NCBI RefSeq assembly: GCF_017921835.1
Contig: NZ_JAGEMN010000001.1
Location: 2,039,874-2,103,873, forward strand
Direction of reading: 5' to 3'
Length of the DNA: 64,000 bases
Source: Sporosarcina sp. 6E9
GTDB lineage: Bacteria > Bacillota > Bacilli > Bacillales_A > Planococcaceae
Part shown: piece by piece, positions 34,137 through 42,019 of the stretch
How positions within the stretch are numbered: position 1 is the stretch's first letter
How the letters are laid out: every line of letters begins with the position of its first letter
Made by a program: the position numbers and the translations under genes
The notes under the pieces: generated by a model
Seen by the model: only the letters and a program-made list of their open reading frames with translations
The model's database searches: none
Told to the model about the DNA's origin: nothing

Positions 34137-34305
34137 TTATTGGTACTCTTTACATCCCTTGCTCTGGCAGGATTTTCGATTGAGGTCCTTCAATATAATT
34201 TTTAATGGAATTGAAAAGAAATTGCTATACTTAAGAATGTCCAACTATTTTTAGTCAGTTAACAAGTATGTCGCATGATTCAGCCAATGCGCTGATAATC
34301 GACGA
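34137..34305 (-). pseudogene. Relic of an IS4-family transposase 3' end
   Basis: This stretch is recognisably homologous to 46945-47110, the C-terminal coding end of the IS4 transposase pseudogene (shared blocks such as GTCCTTCA, AGAAATTGCT, CTTAAGAAT and TTTTTAGTC). No open frame survives. Confidence 0.65.
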
Positions 34306-34348
34306 ATTGTTTTATATTAGAATACTGTCTTTTAAGCCGAAATAATAT

Positions 34349-35578
34349 CTATGAAACAGTGTTGTGTAAATCGATTATTATTTCGCGTATTTCCTCGAGT
34401 TCTTCTTTGCCAATTATTCCACCCTTTACCTTAATATGTACTAGCCTAGGTTCAATTTTCTTTTGACTTCTCTGTTTAAAAGTTAATACTCTTTGATATG
34501 ATTCTAAGTCGAGTTCTTTAATTTCCACAAGTTTTATTTTATCTAATAAATCTAGTATTTTTTCATTTGACTCTTTTAAATTCCCTTTGTATGGCCGGAC
34601 AATTGAATCATACTTATCAAGATCAGGGTCTGTTGGTAGATTCTTATAGTATTGATTACCTTCATTGTCAACATAATCAACCTCGACTTCTGCATAAGGA
34701 TCATCCGTTTCCTTAATTAAGTTAATACTTTCAACCATTTTCGTAATTTCATTTATTAATCCACTAGAGTATTCCTTAAGAAGTAACAAAACCTTTTTCG
34801 ATTCATCCGCCTTTTCTTTGGTTCTTTTATTTTGCTCTCCATTGCTAATCCAAATAGCCATAAAGCCAGTGACAGTAGCACCTAGGAGAGCACCCCAAAA
34901 ACCATCACCTAACCCCATAAACTTTCCTTTTATCAACAAACTTTCGATTGATAAGCCACTGAACAATATAAACAATATCAATGCAAAATTAATTAATAAT
35001 AAGGAGCCAATTAAAACATTTTTAAACATATGTGAAATGTCATTTACTAAATAGCTATTTTTTTTGTTTTTTTGCACCTTTAGTTTTCCTCTTTCCACGC
35101 CGCCTGAAATATTTTCCTGCTCAATTAAATCGAGTAAGACACTTAGATACGGAAATAAAAAGCCTACAACGATACTTAATAAAAATCCATTTAGACTCTT
35201 TGTCAATTCTTCACTTTCTAATTCAATTACGGATATGAGCAATGGAAATAATCCGAGTAAAACAACAAAAAATGTTAAATAATAATTTATATTCTTTAAA
35301 TTTGAGTAATAGAATTTTTTATAACTTTTTAAAGTTGGTATGTAAAATAAACATTTTTTGAAGAACCGGTAAAGTATAAGTGAAACCACAGAAATAATCA
35401 TCATTAATTGAGCTGTAAAATTTGTTGCTTTGGAGATTTCTGTAAACTTAAATAAATCGAAGAATTCCTTAGACAACTTTGCAAATCCCAAAAATTCAAA
35501 CGTATGAAGTATAATTAATACACTTAAATAAAACGCGGCCAAGCCTATGATCCATGAACTAAATATTATCCTTTTCAT
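34349..35578 (-). CDS. Hypothetical membrane protein (409 aa)
   Basis: Five or six hydrophobic spans: one at the N-terminus, a pair near residues 50-130, then two near 190-245. A cytoplasmic C-terminus of about 150 residues follows, starting with charged helix NKRTKEKADESKKVL. The last span ends MGLGDGFWGALLGATVTGFMA, a glycine-rich pore-like helix. Family not recognised. ATG follows GAGAGGAGATTGTA. Confidence 0.65.
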   Translation of the reverse strand: MKRIIFSSWIIGLAAFYLSVLIILHTFEFLGFAKLSKEFFDLFKFTEISKATNFTAQLMMIISVVSLILYRFFKKCLFYIPTLKSYKKFYYSNLKNINYYLTFFVVLLGLFPLLISVIELESEELTKSLNGFLLSIVVGFLFPYLSVLLDLIEQENISGGVERGKLKVQKNKKNSYLVNDISHMFKNVLIGSLLLINFALILFILFSGLSIESLLIKGKFMGLGDGFWGALLGATVTGFMAIWISNGEQNKRTKEKADESKKVLLLLKEYSSGLINEITKMVESINLIKETDDPYAEVEVDYVDNEGNQYYKNLPTDPDLDKYDSIVRPYKGNLKESNEKILDLLDKIKLVEIKELDLESYQRVLTFKQRSQKKIEPRLVHIKVKGGIIGKEELEEIREIIIDLHNTVS

Positions 35579-35967
35579 TACAATCTCCTCTCTTCATGGC
35601 ATCCGTCATTCTTTCCCTCGATGCGTCATAATCCGATACTCCTAGTGTTCAAGTATCATAGCAGGTAAGCCTATTATACCAATTCATATTATAAATGCAC
35701 CTTGATATTTATACTGATACTCACTAAAGTTACTGAATATCACAATTCCATGCTACCAGCAATAAGCACAACCAAAAATAGCATCTTTCACTTCCACAAT
35801 ACCTTTCCTTCTAAACACGGTCCACACATGTCGATACACAACTCCAAATAAAAAACAAGGGCTACCAACAAAGTGTTAAACACCCGGTACCCCCTCCAAC
35901 TTTATTATTGGCGCGCTATTGACTGAAAACAAATAGTCATCCCAGCTAGCACTTCCCCCACCCAACA
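35579..35967. other. Intergenic region with a degenerate repeat core
   Basis: No gene is supported. At about 35850-35935 a decayed inner hairpin of the repeat family remains (AAGGGCTACCAACAAAGTGTTAAACACCCGGTACCCC, shown here only by its ends and loop), in the same + orientation. Nothing else is recognised. Confidence 0.5.
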
Positions 35968-36144
35968 CTACCGCCGCTCTCTCCGCGAATCATCCTGACG
36001 CGCACTAGGCTCCAGCAATACTTGTCTATTTCTACTTTGAAGCTTACCATTTGCGCGCGGATCTTGTGCATAAATTTCTTGTAACTCCGACGGACTGGCT
36101 TTGGCCTTTACTTTTCGGATTTCATCTTCAAAAAATAATGACAT
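35968..36144 (-). CDS. Small charged hypothetical protein (58 aa)
   Basis: Begins MSLFFEDEIRKVKAKASPSE and ends in an Arg/Asp-rich tail. The ATG at 36144 lies 7 nt after AAAGGAGG. The ATG at 36150 abuts that site, and the longer frame to 36183 has none. Soluble, no recognised domain. Confidence 0.55.
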   Translation of the reverse strand: MSLFFEDEIRKVKAKASPSELQEIYAQDPRANGKLQSRNRQVLLEPSARQDDSRRERR

Positions 36145-36265
36145 GTCCATACCTCCTTTACACTTATGTGAGAAAGTCATCACGATAATGTTCTCACACC
36201 AATTCCCCTTCTTAATAAGATACGTTGTCCCATGAGCGGGACAAGGGATAAATGCACATTTTATA

Positions 36266-36298
36266 CAAATAAAAAACTGCCGATTTAACGACAGCTTT
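36266..36298 (-). terminator. Terminator of the acidic lipoprotein gene
   Basis: On the minus strand, CTGTCG pairs with CGGCAG (one G-U pair), followed by TTTTTTAT; 40 nt downstream of the stop. Confidence 0.65.
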
Positions 36299-36336
36299 TC
36301 TCGTAGTTTATATACTAAACAACATAACTACTCTTT

Positions 36337-37374
36337 CTAAGCTTCATAGAACAGCTGAATCCCAACTTTTCCGTTTGCCATCGCTACATAATTAATCGAC
36401 AAGTGGATCCCGTTTACATTTGCAATCGTTGTTGCATCTGCATCGTCTGTCCCTTCATAGCTGGTTTCCCATACATTCCCGTTGTTACCGAAGAACTCCG
36501 CGTACTTAGCTGCCAACTCTTCAATCGTGCCAGACGTTGTATACACCGCATTCACATTTGGAATTGCACCATCAAAAACGATACTTAAAAAACTAATTTC
36601 AACACATTCATCAAATGGAAAGCCTGCAATTAAATGATCTTGCAACACATAATACTCATCATCACATTTTCCAAAACCACTTGTATCATCCTGATTCACG
36701 ATTGAATCCACTATCGGATGATCGCGGGCAGGTGACTCGCTATAGGTCATATCCACCGTCGCTCCATAATACATACCTTTGTCAATAGCGGTAAGTCCCA
36801 AATTCATCTGCATATTCTGATCACTTACTTCCATTATCCCAACTTGCACCTTAAGATGATCATTCGTTAAGGTATAACCGTTCCCTTCAAAAAAATCCAC
36901 GTAAAGACCATACTCTGAATATAGGTCGACGTGGACATCGTACTTCGCAAGCACAATCCGCTCATTGCCACCCTTATTCACTTCAAGCATTCTAAATTCT
37001 GGACAAGGTGTGAGCGGAAAACCGTCTATAATTCTATTTTGCAATAAATAAAATGCTTTTTCACATCCCGGAAATCCTTTATCCGTCAAAAACTCTTCTT
37101 CTTCTTCGCCCTCATCTACTTCTCCTTCAGTGTCTTCAGGGGTTACATCTCCCTCATCATCTTCCCCTTGCACCGGAGCCCCTTTCCCACTCCCACCCGT
37201 ATCTCCATCAAGACTTCCGTCATTTTCATTCCCCTCTGTGCCTTCATCTTCAACCACCTTAATCCCATCGCCAGAAACCTCCAACTTGCCACCATCAGTA
37301 AGATTTATCGATAGACAACCACCAAGTAAAACGCCCATAAAAAGAATCGCTATCAGTGCACTGATCTTCTTCAT
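36337..37374 (-). CDS. Lipoprotein with acidic linker and two repeated domains
   Basis: 345 residues. Type II signal with lipobox LLGGC (Cys 20), then an 80-residue low-complexity linker rich in Asp, Glu and Gly. Two homologous domains of about 110 residues follow. Each opens with the pattern C-x4-Y-x-LQ-x3-I-x-GFP-x3-C: in the first FYLLQNRIIDGFPLTPC, in the second YYVLQDHLIAGFPFDEC. The Cys pair could be a disulfide outside the cell. The linker would hold the domains away from the membrane. Function not recognised. Confidence 0.75.
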   Translation of the reverse strand: MKKISALIAILFMGVLLGGCLSINLTDGGKLEVSGDGIKVVEDEGTEGNENDGSLDGDTGGSGKGAPVQGEDDEGDVTPEDTEGEVDEGEEEEEFLTDKGFPGCEKAFYLLQNRIIDGFPLTPCPEFRMLEVNKGGNERIVLAKYDVHVDLYSEYGLYVDFFEGNGYTLTNDHLKVQVGIMEVSDQNMQMNLGLTAIDKGMYYGATVDMTYSESPARDHPIVDSIVNQDDTSGFGKCDDEYYVLQDHLIAGFPFDECVEISFLSIVFDGAIPNVNAVYTTSGTIEELAAKYAEFFGNNGNVWETSYEGTDDADATTIANVNGIHLSINYVAMANGKVGIQLFYEA

Positions 37375-37935
37375 TTTATCTTCATATCCTTTCGCTAAAT
37401 AAAAAGCTTATCGAAACACTCAAAGCTATCTTATTCAATGAAAGTTAAGATGAGGTTAAATTTAGGAAAGCTGCATACAAACCTCCATTTTATCGTGTAT
37501 CCTTGTTTCTCTTTACTTTTACCTAGTATAGGATACACCTCTTACATAACTCTTTTTAAGTTCTTACACATCTCAAATCAGTTCATATTTAATGCCACCA
37601 TAACTAGTCCATTCGAACCAACAATACTAAAGTATAGTTTTTTTAATAATCGCCCTACTCATTCCAAAGCTATGTTACGGTGAATAGGTCATCACTTTTT
37701 CAATAACTCGTCACCATCATTCTTCAAGACGAGATAAGATGGGAGCTTTCTAATCACGTGTATAGTTGTATAAACAACTCATGTAAAATTCATCATTAGC
37801 TGCATTTACAAAGCAGTCTTCACTCTTATTCAATACTCACTTCATTTCTTCTGACTCACATCTTCTCTTTGGGTCAACGATTTAATCATCTAATTTAACT
37901 TGTAAGTTTTAACTAATTTAGGAGGAAACGTATCA
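37375..37935. other. 560-bp intergenic region, no supported gene
   Basis: AT-rich divergent gap between the acidic lipoprotein and the betaine-binding protein. The open frames in it lack ribosome sites and start codons of note. It must hold the promoters of both genes, but I cannot point to convincing boxes. Confidence 0.5.
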
Positions 37936-38841
37936 ATGACAATGTTTAAAAAGTTAACAGGAATTGGAACTGCCGCACTATTAACATTAGGTCTTGCCGC
38001 TTGTAGTGGTGATTCAACAAATGCAAATGCGGAAAAAGAAGAAGAATCTATCGGGGAATCCGTCGATTATACAATTACAGGAATCGATCCTGGTTCAGGA
38101 CATATGCAAGCTACTGAAAGAGTCTTGGCAGAATATGAATTGTCTGATTGGGAACTCACTTCAGCAAACGGTGCTGCGATGACTGCTGCGTTAAAAAGAG
38201 CGTATGACAAAGAAGAACCGATTATCGTCACAGGTTGGAATCCACATTGGAAATTTATCACGTTCGATTTGAAATTCCTGGATGATCCGGAATTAGTTTA
38301 CGGGGATGTGGAACAAATCCACACGTACGCACGCCTTGGCTTAAAAGAGGACTTACCAGAAGCGTATACAATTTTGGAACGTTTCCAGTGGACACCTGAA
38401 GATATGGGCGAAATCATGATTGAAATAGAAGACGGCATCGCTCCAGAAGATGCGTCCCGTAACTGGATCGATAAAAATGATGACAAAATCGCGGAATGGA
38501 CAGAAGGTGTAGAGTCAGTTGATGGCGATGAAATCACACTCGTTTACTCACCGTGGGACAGTGAAATTGCCAGCCACAACATGATGAAACTCGTTCTAGA
38601 AGACATGGGACATAAAGTTACCCTATCTTCTGTAGAACCTGGACCATTGTTCTCCTCACTCGCTAGTGGTGGAGCAGATGTATCACTCGCTGCTTGGCTC
38701 CCCTACACACACAAAGACTATGTCGAGAAATACGAAGGAAAATTTGATGACCTCGGGGCAAACATGGAAGGTGTCAGACAAGGCTTAGTTGTGCCGACCT
38801 ATATGGAAGATGTAAATTCAATAGAAGATTTAAAGAACTAG
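37936..38841 (+). CDS. Glycine betaine/proline-type ABC substrate-binding lipoprotein
   Basis: 301 residues, OpuAC family. Type II signal with lipobox LAAC (Cys 23), then DYTITGIDPGSGHMQATERVL, GWNPHWKFITFDLKFLDDP and a second lobe ending LAAWLPYTHKDYVEKY. The Trp residues in these blocks form the aromatic box that binds quaternary amines in the family. No permease or ATPase gene is next to it, so it is an orphan binding protein. ATG follows GGAGGAAACGTATCA. The last 186 bp are duplicated at 41162-41347. Confidence 0.93.
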   Translation: MTMFKKLTGIGTAALLTLGLAACSGDSTNANAEKEEESIGESVDYTITGIDPGSGHMQATERVLAEYELSDWELTSANGAAMTAALKRAYDKEEPIIVTGWNPHWKFITFDLKFLDDPELVYGDVEQIHTYARLGLKEDLPEAYTILERFQWTPEDMGEIMIEIEDGIAPEDASRNWIDKNDDKIAEWTEGVESVDGDEITLVYSPWDSEIASHNMMKLVLEDMGHKVTLSSVEPGPLFSSLASGGADVSLAAWLPYTHKDYVEKYEGKFDDLGANMEGVRQGLVVPTYMEDVNSIEDLKN

Positions 38842-38845
38842 CGAA

Positions 38846-38945
38846 AGGTATCTGTGCTAGTTGCGAGTGTGCACCATTCATGATTTTCGAATAAAATCCA
38901 AGAGGATATCGACAAAGTGTCTAGTCGGTATCCTCTTTATATTTT
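38846..38945 (+). repeat. Degenerate repeat-family copy
   Basis: Left end AGGTATCTGTGCTAG and hairpin AGAGGATATCGAC...GTCGGTATCCTCTTT remain; the right arm is missing. Same + orientation. It probably terminates the betaine-binding gene. Confidence 0.7.
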
Positions 38946-39041
38946 TTCTCCTCTATGGGAATCAACTTTATTTTTAAAACCTTGAAACTAGTTTCCTTAT
39001 AAAACGAACTAATCATAAAACGAATGAAAAGAGGAATTCTG

Positions 39042-39584
39042 ATGAAAAAGAGCGTTCGTATGATTCCGTTCGTGCTTCTGGTGCTTTTAGTCGTGTTTGT
39101 TAAACCAATACCTACAGCGGCATGTTCATGTATGGCGCCGCCACCTGCAGATATAGCCCTATCCCAAGCGACTGCTGTTTTTAGTGGAAAAGCAATTGAG
39201 GTTAAAAAAAGTAAGCTGGACAACGGAAAAACAATTCATTTCAAAGTAGGAGAGATATGGAAAGGGCTCGATAGCGCAACTGTTTCCGTATTTACTGGCA
39301 ATGATTCAGCATCATGTGGTATAGATTTTGCAGTTGGAAAAGAGTATTTAGTATACGCTCATACATTGGATTGGAATGGAAAGACCATTCTATCAACTAC
39401 ACTTTGCGACAGAACAGCAGAGATTGCGAATGCCGCTAATGATCTTGCACTCATTGGAGAAGGTCAAATTCCAGAGCAAACGCCCACTTCACAAAATAAC
39501 CTGTACTACTTATACGCTGGAATACTGGTTATTATTGGAGGAGTGGTTGGCCTATTCATTTGGAAACGACTTAAGAAGAGATAA
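39042..39584 (+). CDS. TIMP/NTR-like exported protein with C-terminal membrane anchor
   Basis: 180 residues. An N-terminal signal ends near PTAA, directly followed by CSCMAPPPADIALSQATAVFSGKAIEV, the C-x-C start typical of tissue-inhibitor-of-metalloprotease-like NTR domains. Two more Cys (SCGIDF and LCDRT) could form disulfides. A C-terminal span (YLYAGILVIIGGVVGLFIW) and KRLKKR tail anchor it. The ATG at 39042 lies 7 nt after AAAGAGG; an upstream ATG at 39024 overlaps the ribosome site. A truncated second copy lies at 41588. Confidence 0.75.
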   Translation: MKKSVRMIPFVLLVLLVVFVKPIPTAACSCMAPPPADIALSQATAVFSGKAIEVKKSKLDNGKTIHFKVGEIWKGLDSATVSVFTGNDSASCGIDFAVGKEYLVYAHTLDWNGKTILSTTLCDRTAEIANAANDLALIGEGQIPEQTPTSQNNLYYLYAGILVIIGGVVGLFIWKRLKKR

Positions 39585-39689
39585 TGTGGCTTGGCCAATT
39601 ATGAATTGGATAGTTTTATCACAGCTGCTAGTGAAATCAAGGGATGCATTACAGGTTACTTTCGAAGAATCAGTGTTTTAAAGGAACGG

Positions 39690-39776
39690 TGATAATACGA
39701 AAGGGTACCAGCCACTGTTTAGTTGGTATCCCTTTCATATATTATGCAATTGAAGTGCGTTTCACTGTTACCTAAA
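39690..39776 (+). repeat. Degenerate repeat-family copy with terminator hairpin
   Basis: GAAAGGGTACCA (39699-39710) pairs with TGGTATCCCTTTC, and the right arm TTATGCAATTGAAGTG survives. Same + orientation. It lies between the NTR-like gene and the convergent comK. Confidence 0.7.
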
Positions 39777-40326
39777 CCTTAATCACACCATAGTTCAAGT
39801 TATGATTATTTTTATTGAAATGAAACTTTTCTTTTGTTTCAGCTACTTGAAAAGGGATTTCAGTCGTTCTTTCATCTATTTTACACTTAAGTTTATAAGC
39901 CTCTTTAACTCTTTTATCGAATGAATAATAGCTTACATCTAATTCAAACGTACTTTCATTATAAAATGTCACAAGGGTTCTTCCTTGGTCAATCTTTTCA
40001 TAATGCTTGATCTGATGAAGCGCAAACCAGATGCAATCCCTGCTTGATGGCGATTTACTAGGGAACCAATAAATACCGCCTTTTGCATTCACGACAATCG
40101 GCGTCATATTTCTGCCGCCTAAAATCATACTAGCGCCATCTCTAGCACCTTTTAGGCTAGAACCGTAATATTTCAGATTCGTATCTATTAATTCCAACGG
40201 ACACATTCCCACTTGATAGACACTATAATTATCGAATATACATGTGTGTAAATTCCCATTTTCATCATTTTCAGGATAGAACATAATTGTTCCATATTTT
40301 ACGATAAATTCATTTAGCAATACCAT
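39772..40326 (-). CDS. comK: ComK-family competence transcription factor
   Basis: 184 residues. It aligns by eye with B. subtilis ComK over most of its length: VGMCPLELIDTNLKYYGSSLKGARDGA (ComK: VNMKPLQIVDRSCRFFGSSYAGRKAG), PIVVNAKGGIYWFPSKSPSSRDCIW and LDVSYYSFDKRVKEAYKLK. ComK binds AT boxes and activates DNA-uptake genes. The C-terminal 30 residues differ from the B. subtilis protein, the part that in B. subtilis is recognised by MecA. ATG follows AAAGGGGGAATTAAA. Monocistronic. Confidence 0.88.
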   Translation of the reverse strand: MVLLNEFIVKYGTIMFYPENDENGNLHTCIFDNYSVYQVGMCPLELIDTNLKYYGSSLKGARDGASMILGGRNMTPIVVNAKGGIYWFPSKSPSSRDCIWFALHQIKHYEKIDQGRTLVTFYNESTFELDVSYYSFDKRVKEAYKLKCKIDERTTEIPFQVAETKEKFHFNKNNHNLNYGVIKV

Positions 40327-40734
40327 TTTAATTCCCCCTTTTTGATGTTTTTAATAAAAAGGAGTATACTCAACAATAGGTTGGTATACACCAATCTTCT
40401 TCCTCGGGTGGGGTCTCGCCAGACTATTTCACTCGGGGATTTTTAATGTCCATTTTTTCTTCACATTTTACTCACCTCCTTAATTTAAAACCTGTTATAT
40501 TCATCCAGAATCCTTAAAGCATTTCACACCGAAAAAACGACAATTATTTTAAAATAATAAAACTAGGTTAAATGACACCCATCATATCACCTAGTTTTAA
40601 TTATATATAACTATTAAAATATGTCAAATTTTTCATTAAATCACTTTAAAGTTTAATAAAGTTAGGTAATTCGTCATAAATCGCCAGTAATCTTATTCCA
40701 ACTCCTGATCCACCTTGGACGCCCTCGAATCAAA
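40327..40734. other. comK upstream region with hairpin
   Basis: No gene. AAAACTAGGT (40559-40568) pairs with ACCTAGTTTT (40589-40598), a terminator-like stem. The region between it and comK is expected to hold the comK promoter; no clear paired ComK boxes are visible to me. Confidence 0.5.
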
Positions 40735-40800
40735 ATAAAAGTCTAAGAGGATATCGACATTATATAGTCGATATCCTCTTTCTCACTCTATGTGGTTTGT
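40735..40800 (+). repeat. Degenerate repeat-family copy (hairpin core)
   Basis: Perfect stem AAGAGGATATCGAC/GTCGATATCCTCTT with T-rich flank. Outer ends are lost. It sits just after the stop of the truncated minus-strand gene and can act as its terminator. Confidence 0.65.
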
Positions 40801-40816
40801 GTTCTTGGATAAAAGA

Positions 40817-41160
40817 TTATTTATGGAATAAAATAGTCCCGCCACCATCTCCATTATGTTCAGGTCTACTTATAGACCACTCTCCATCCCAATATTCCAT
40901 ATAATAAATAAAGATTAAACCATCTTCACTTAATTCTTTTGTATCTTCCCATTTTATCTTGTAATCTACATTTCCAGTTACTTTGTACACATAGTCTCCA
41001 ACTTTATCTGCTTTCATATCATTAAAAGAAATTGAACGAAGCATCTTCTTCGAATATTCTCTTTCAAGTTTATAAGTAATCAGGTTTTTCACTTCTTTTT
41101 TTGCAGCTCTCTTACCTCCGGAAGTTCCGTTCAAAAGAGAAAAAGATAAAGTGATAACAA
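40817..41160 (-). pseudogene. 5'-truncated gene for an exported protein
   Basis: From 41134 the frame reads NGTSGGKRAAKKEV and ends GGGTILFHK (105 residues from a TTG). The frame stays open upstream through a hydrophobic stretch (LVITLSFSLL) that looks like the end of a signal peptide, then runs into the duplicated betaine-binding segment at about 41160 with no start codon. The gene has therefore lost its N-terminus at the duplication junction. The remaining domain is not recognised. Confidence 0.6.
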
Positions 41161-41161
41161 G

Positions 41162-41347
41162 TCACCCGCAAGTGGCGGAGCAGATGTATCACTTGCTGCT
41201 TGGCTACCCTACACACACAAAGACTATGTCGAGAAATACGAAGGACAATTTGATAACCTTGGGGCAAACATAGAAGAGGTTAGACAAAGCTTAGTTGTGC
41301 CAACCTATATTGAAGATTTGAGTTCCATAGAAGATTTAAAGAACTAG
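41162..41347 (+). pseudogene. Duplicated 3' end of the betaine-binding protein gene
   Basis: About 186 bp matching 38656-38841, including the stop, at roughly 90% identity. No start or signal peptide. It is the left part of a segment duplication that continues through a repeat copy to the truncated NTR-like gene. Confidence 0.88.
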
Positions 41348-41352
41348 TGAAA

Positions 41353-41505
41353 AGTATCGGTGCTAGGTGCCGTTCATGATTTTCGGATAAAAAATCCAAG
41401 AGGCTATCGACAAAGTGTCTAGTCGGTATCCTCTTTCGATTTTTTTGAAATTGTAGTGTGCCGTCAAATTCAATCGTAGTTAATGGACTGAATAACCTCT
41501 ATAGG
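41353..41505 (+). repeat. Degenerate repeat-family copy inside the duplication
   Basis: Corresponds to the copy at 38846 but keeps more of the right arm (GAAATTGTAGTGTGCC ... ATGGACTGAATAACC). Same + orientation. The hairpin GAGGCTATCGAC...GTCGGTATCCTC is partly mispaired. Confidence 0.65.
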
Positions 41506-41587
41506 AATCAACTTTATTTTTAAAACGTTAAAACTAGTTTCCTCGTAAAACGAACTAATCATAAAACAAAGGAAAAGAGGAATTCTG

Positions 41588-41812
41588 ATGAAAAAGAGCG
41601 TACGTCTAATTCCGTTCTTGTTTATGGTGCTTCTAGTCGTGTTTGTTAAACCAGTACCTACAGCGGCATGTTCATGTATGCCCCCCCGTGCAGATATAGC
41701 CCTATCCGAAGCGACTGCTGTTTTTAGTGGAAAAGCGCTTGAAGTTAAAAAAAGTAAGTTGGATAACGGAAAAATAAAAGAAAAAGAGAGAAAGATGAAA
41801 ATGAAACAATAA
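41588..41812 (+). pseudogene. Truncated second copy of the NTR-like gene
   Basis: 74 residues. The first 62 or so match the start of the 39042 gene (signal peptide, then CSCMPPRADIALSEATAVFSGKA), then the sequence breaks into an unrelated Lys-rich tail KIKEKERKMKMKQ. The C-terminal half and membrane anchor are lost. It keeps a good ribosome site (GAGGAATTCTG), so a short exported peptide may still be made. Confidence 0.75.
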
Positions 41813-41821
41813 TCATTTGTC

Positions 41822-41865
41822 AAAAAAAGGGAACTGGTTGGTCTTTGAGGACCTGTTCCCTTTTT
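41822..41865. terminator. Strong bidirectional terminator
   Basis: AAAAAGGGAAC (41824-41834) pairs with GTTCCCTTTTT (41855-41865), with A-run and T-run on either side. It lies just after the truncated NTR-like copy. Confidence 0.8.
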
Positions 41866-42019
41866 AAATATAACATCTTGAATGTAATGGTAAAAAATTC
41901 AATATATTGTTTATACTGGATACTATGCAACGCTAGTGCGTACCCGGAATTAAAGTGAAAAGAAGAAGCTGGAATAATGTGCTTGGTTACACTAAGGTGC
42001 CAATAAAAAACTAAACTCT

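Noticed and set aside
37053..37402. Plus-strand frames rich in Pro, Ser, His and Leu
   Set aside because: They are the antisense of the low-complexity acidic linker of the lipoprotein.
37438..37683. 81-codon frame in the intergenic region
   Set aside because: No ribosome site, no recognisable features, and it sits where promoters are expected.
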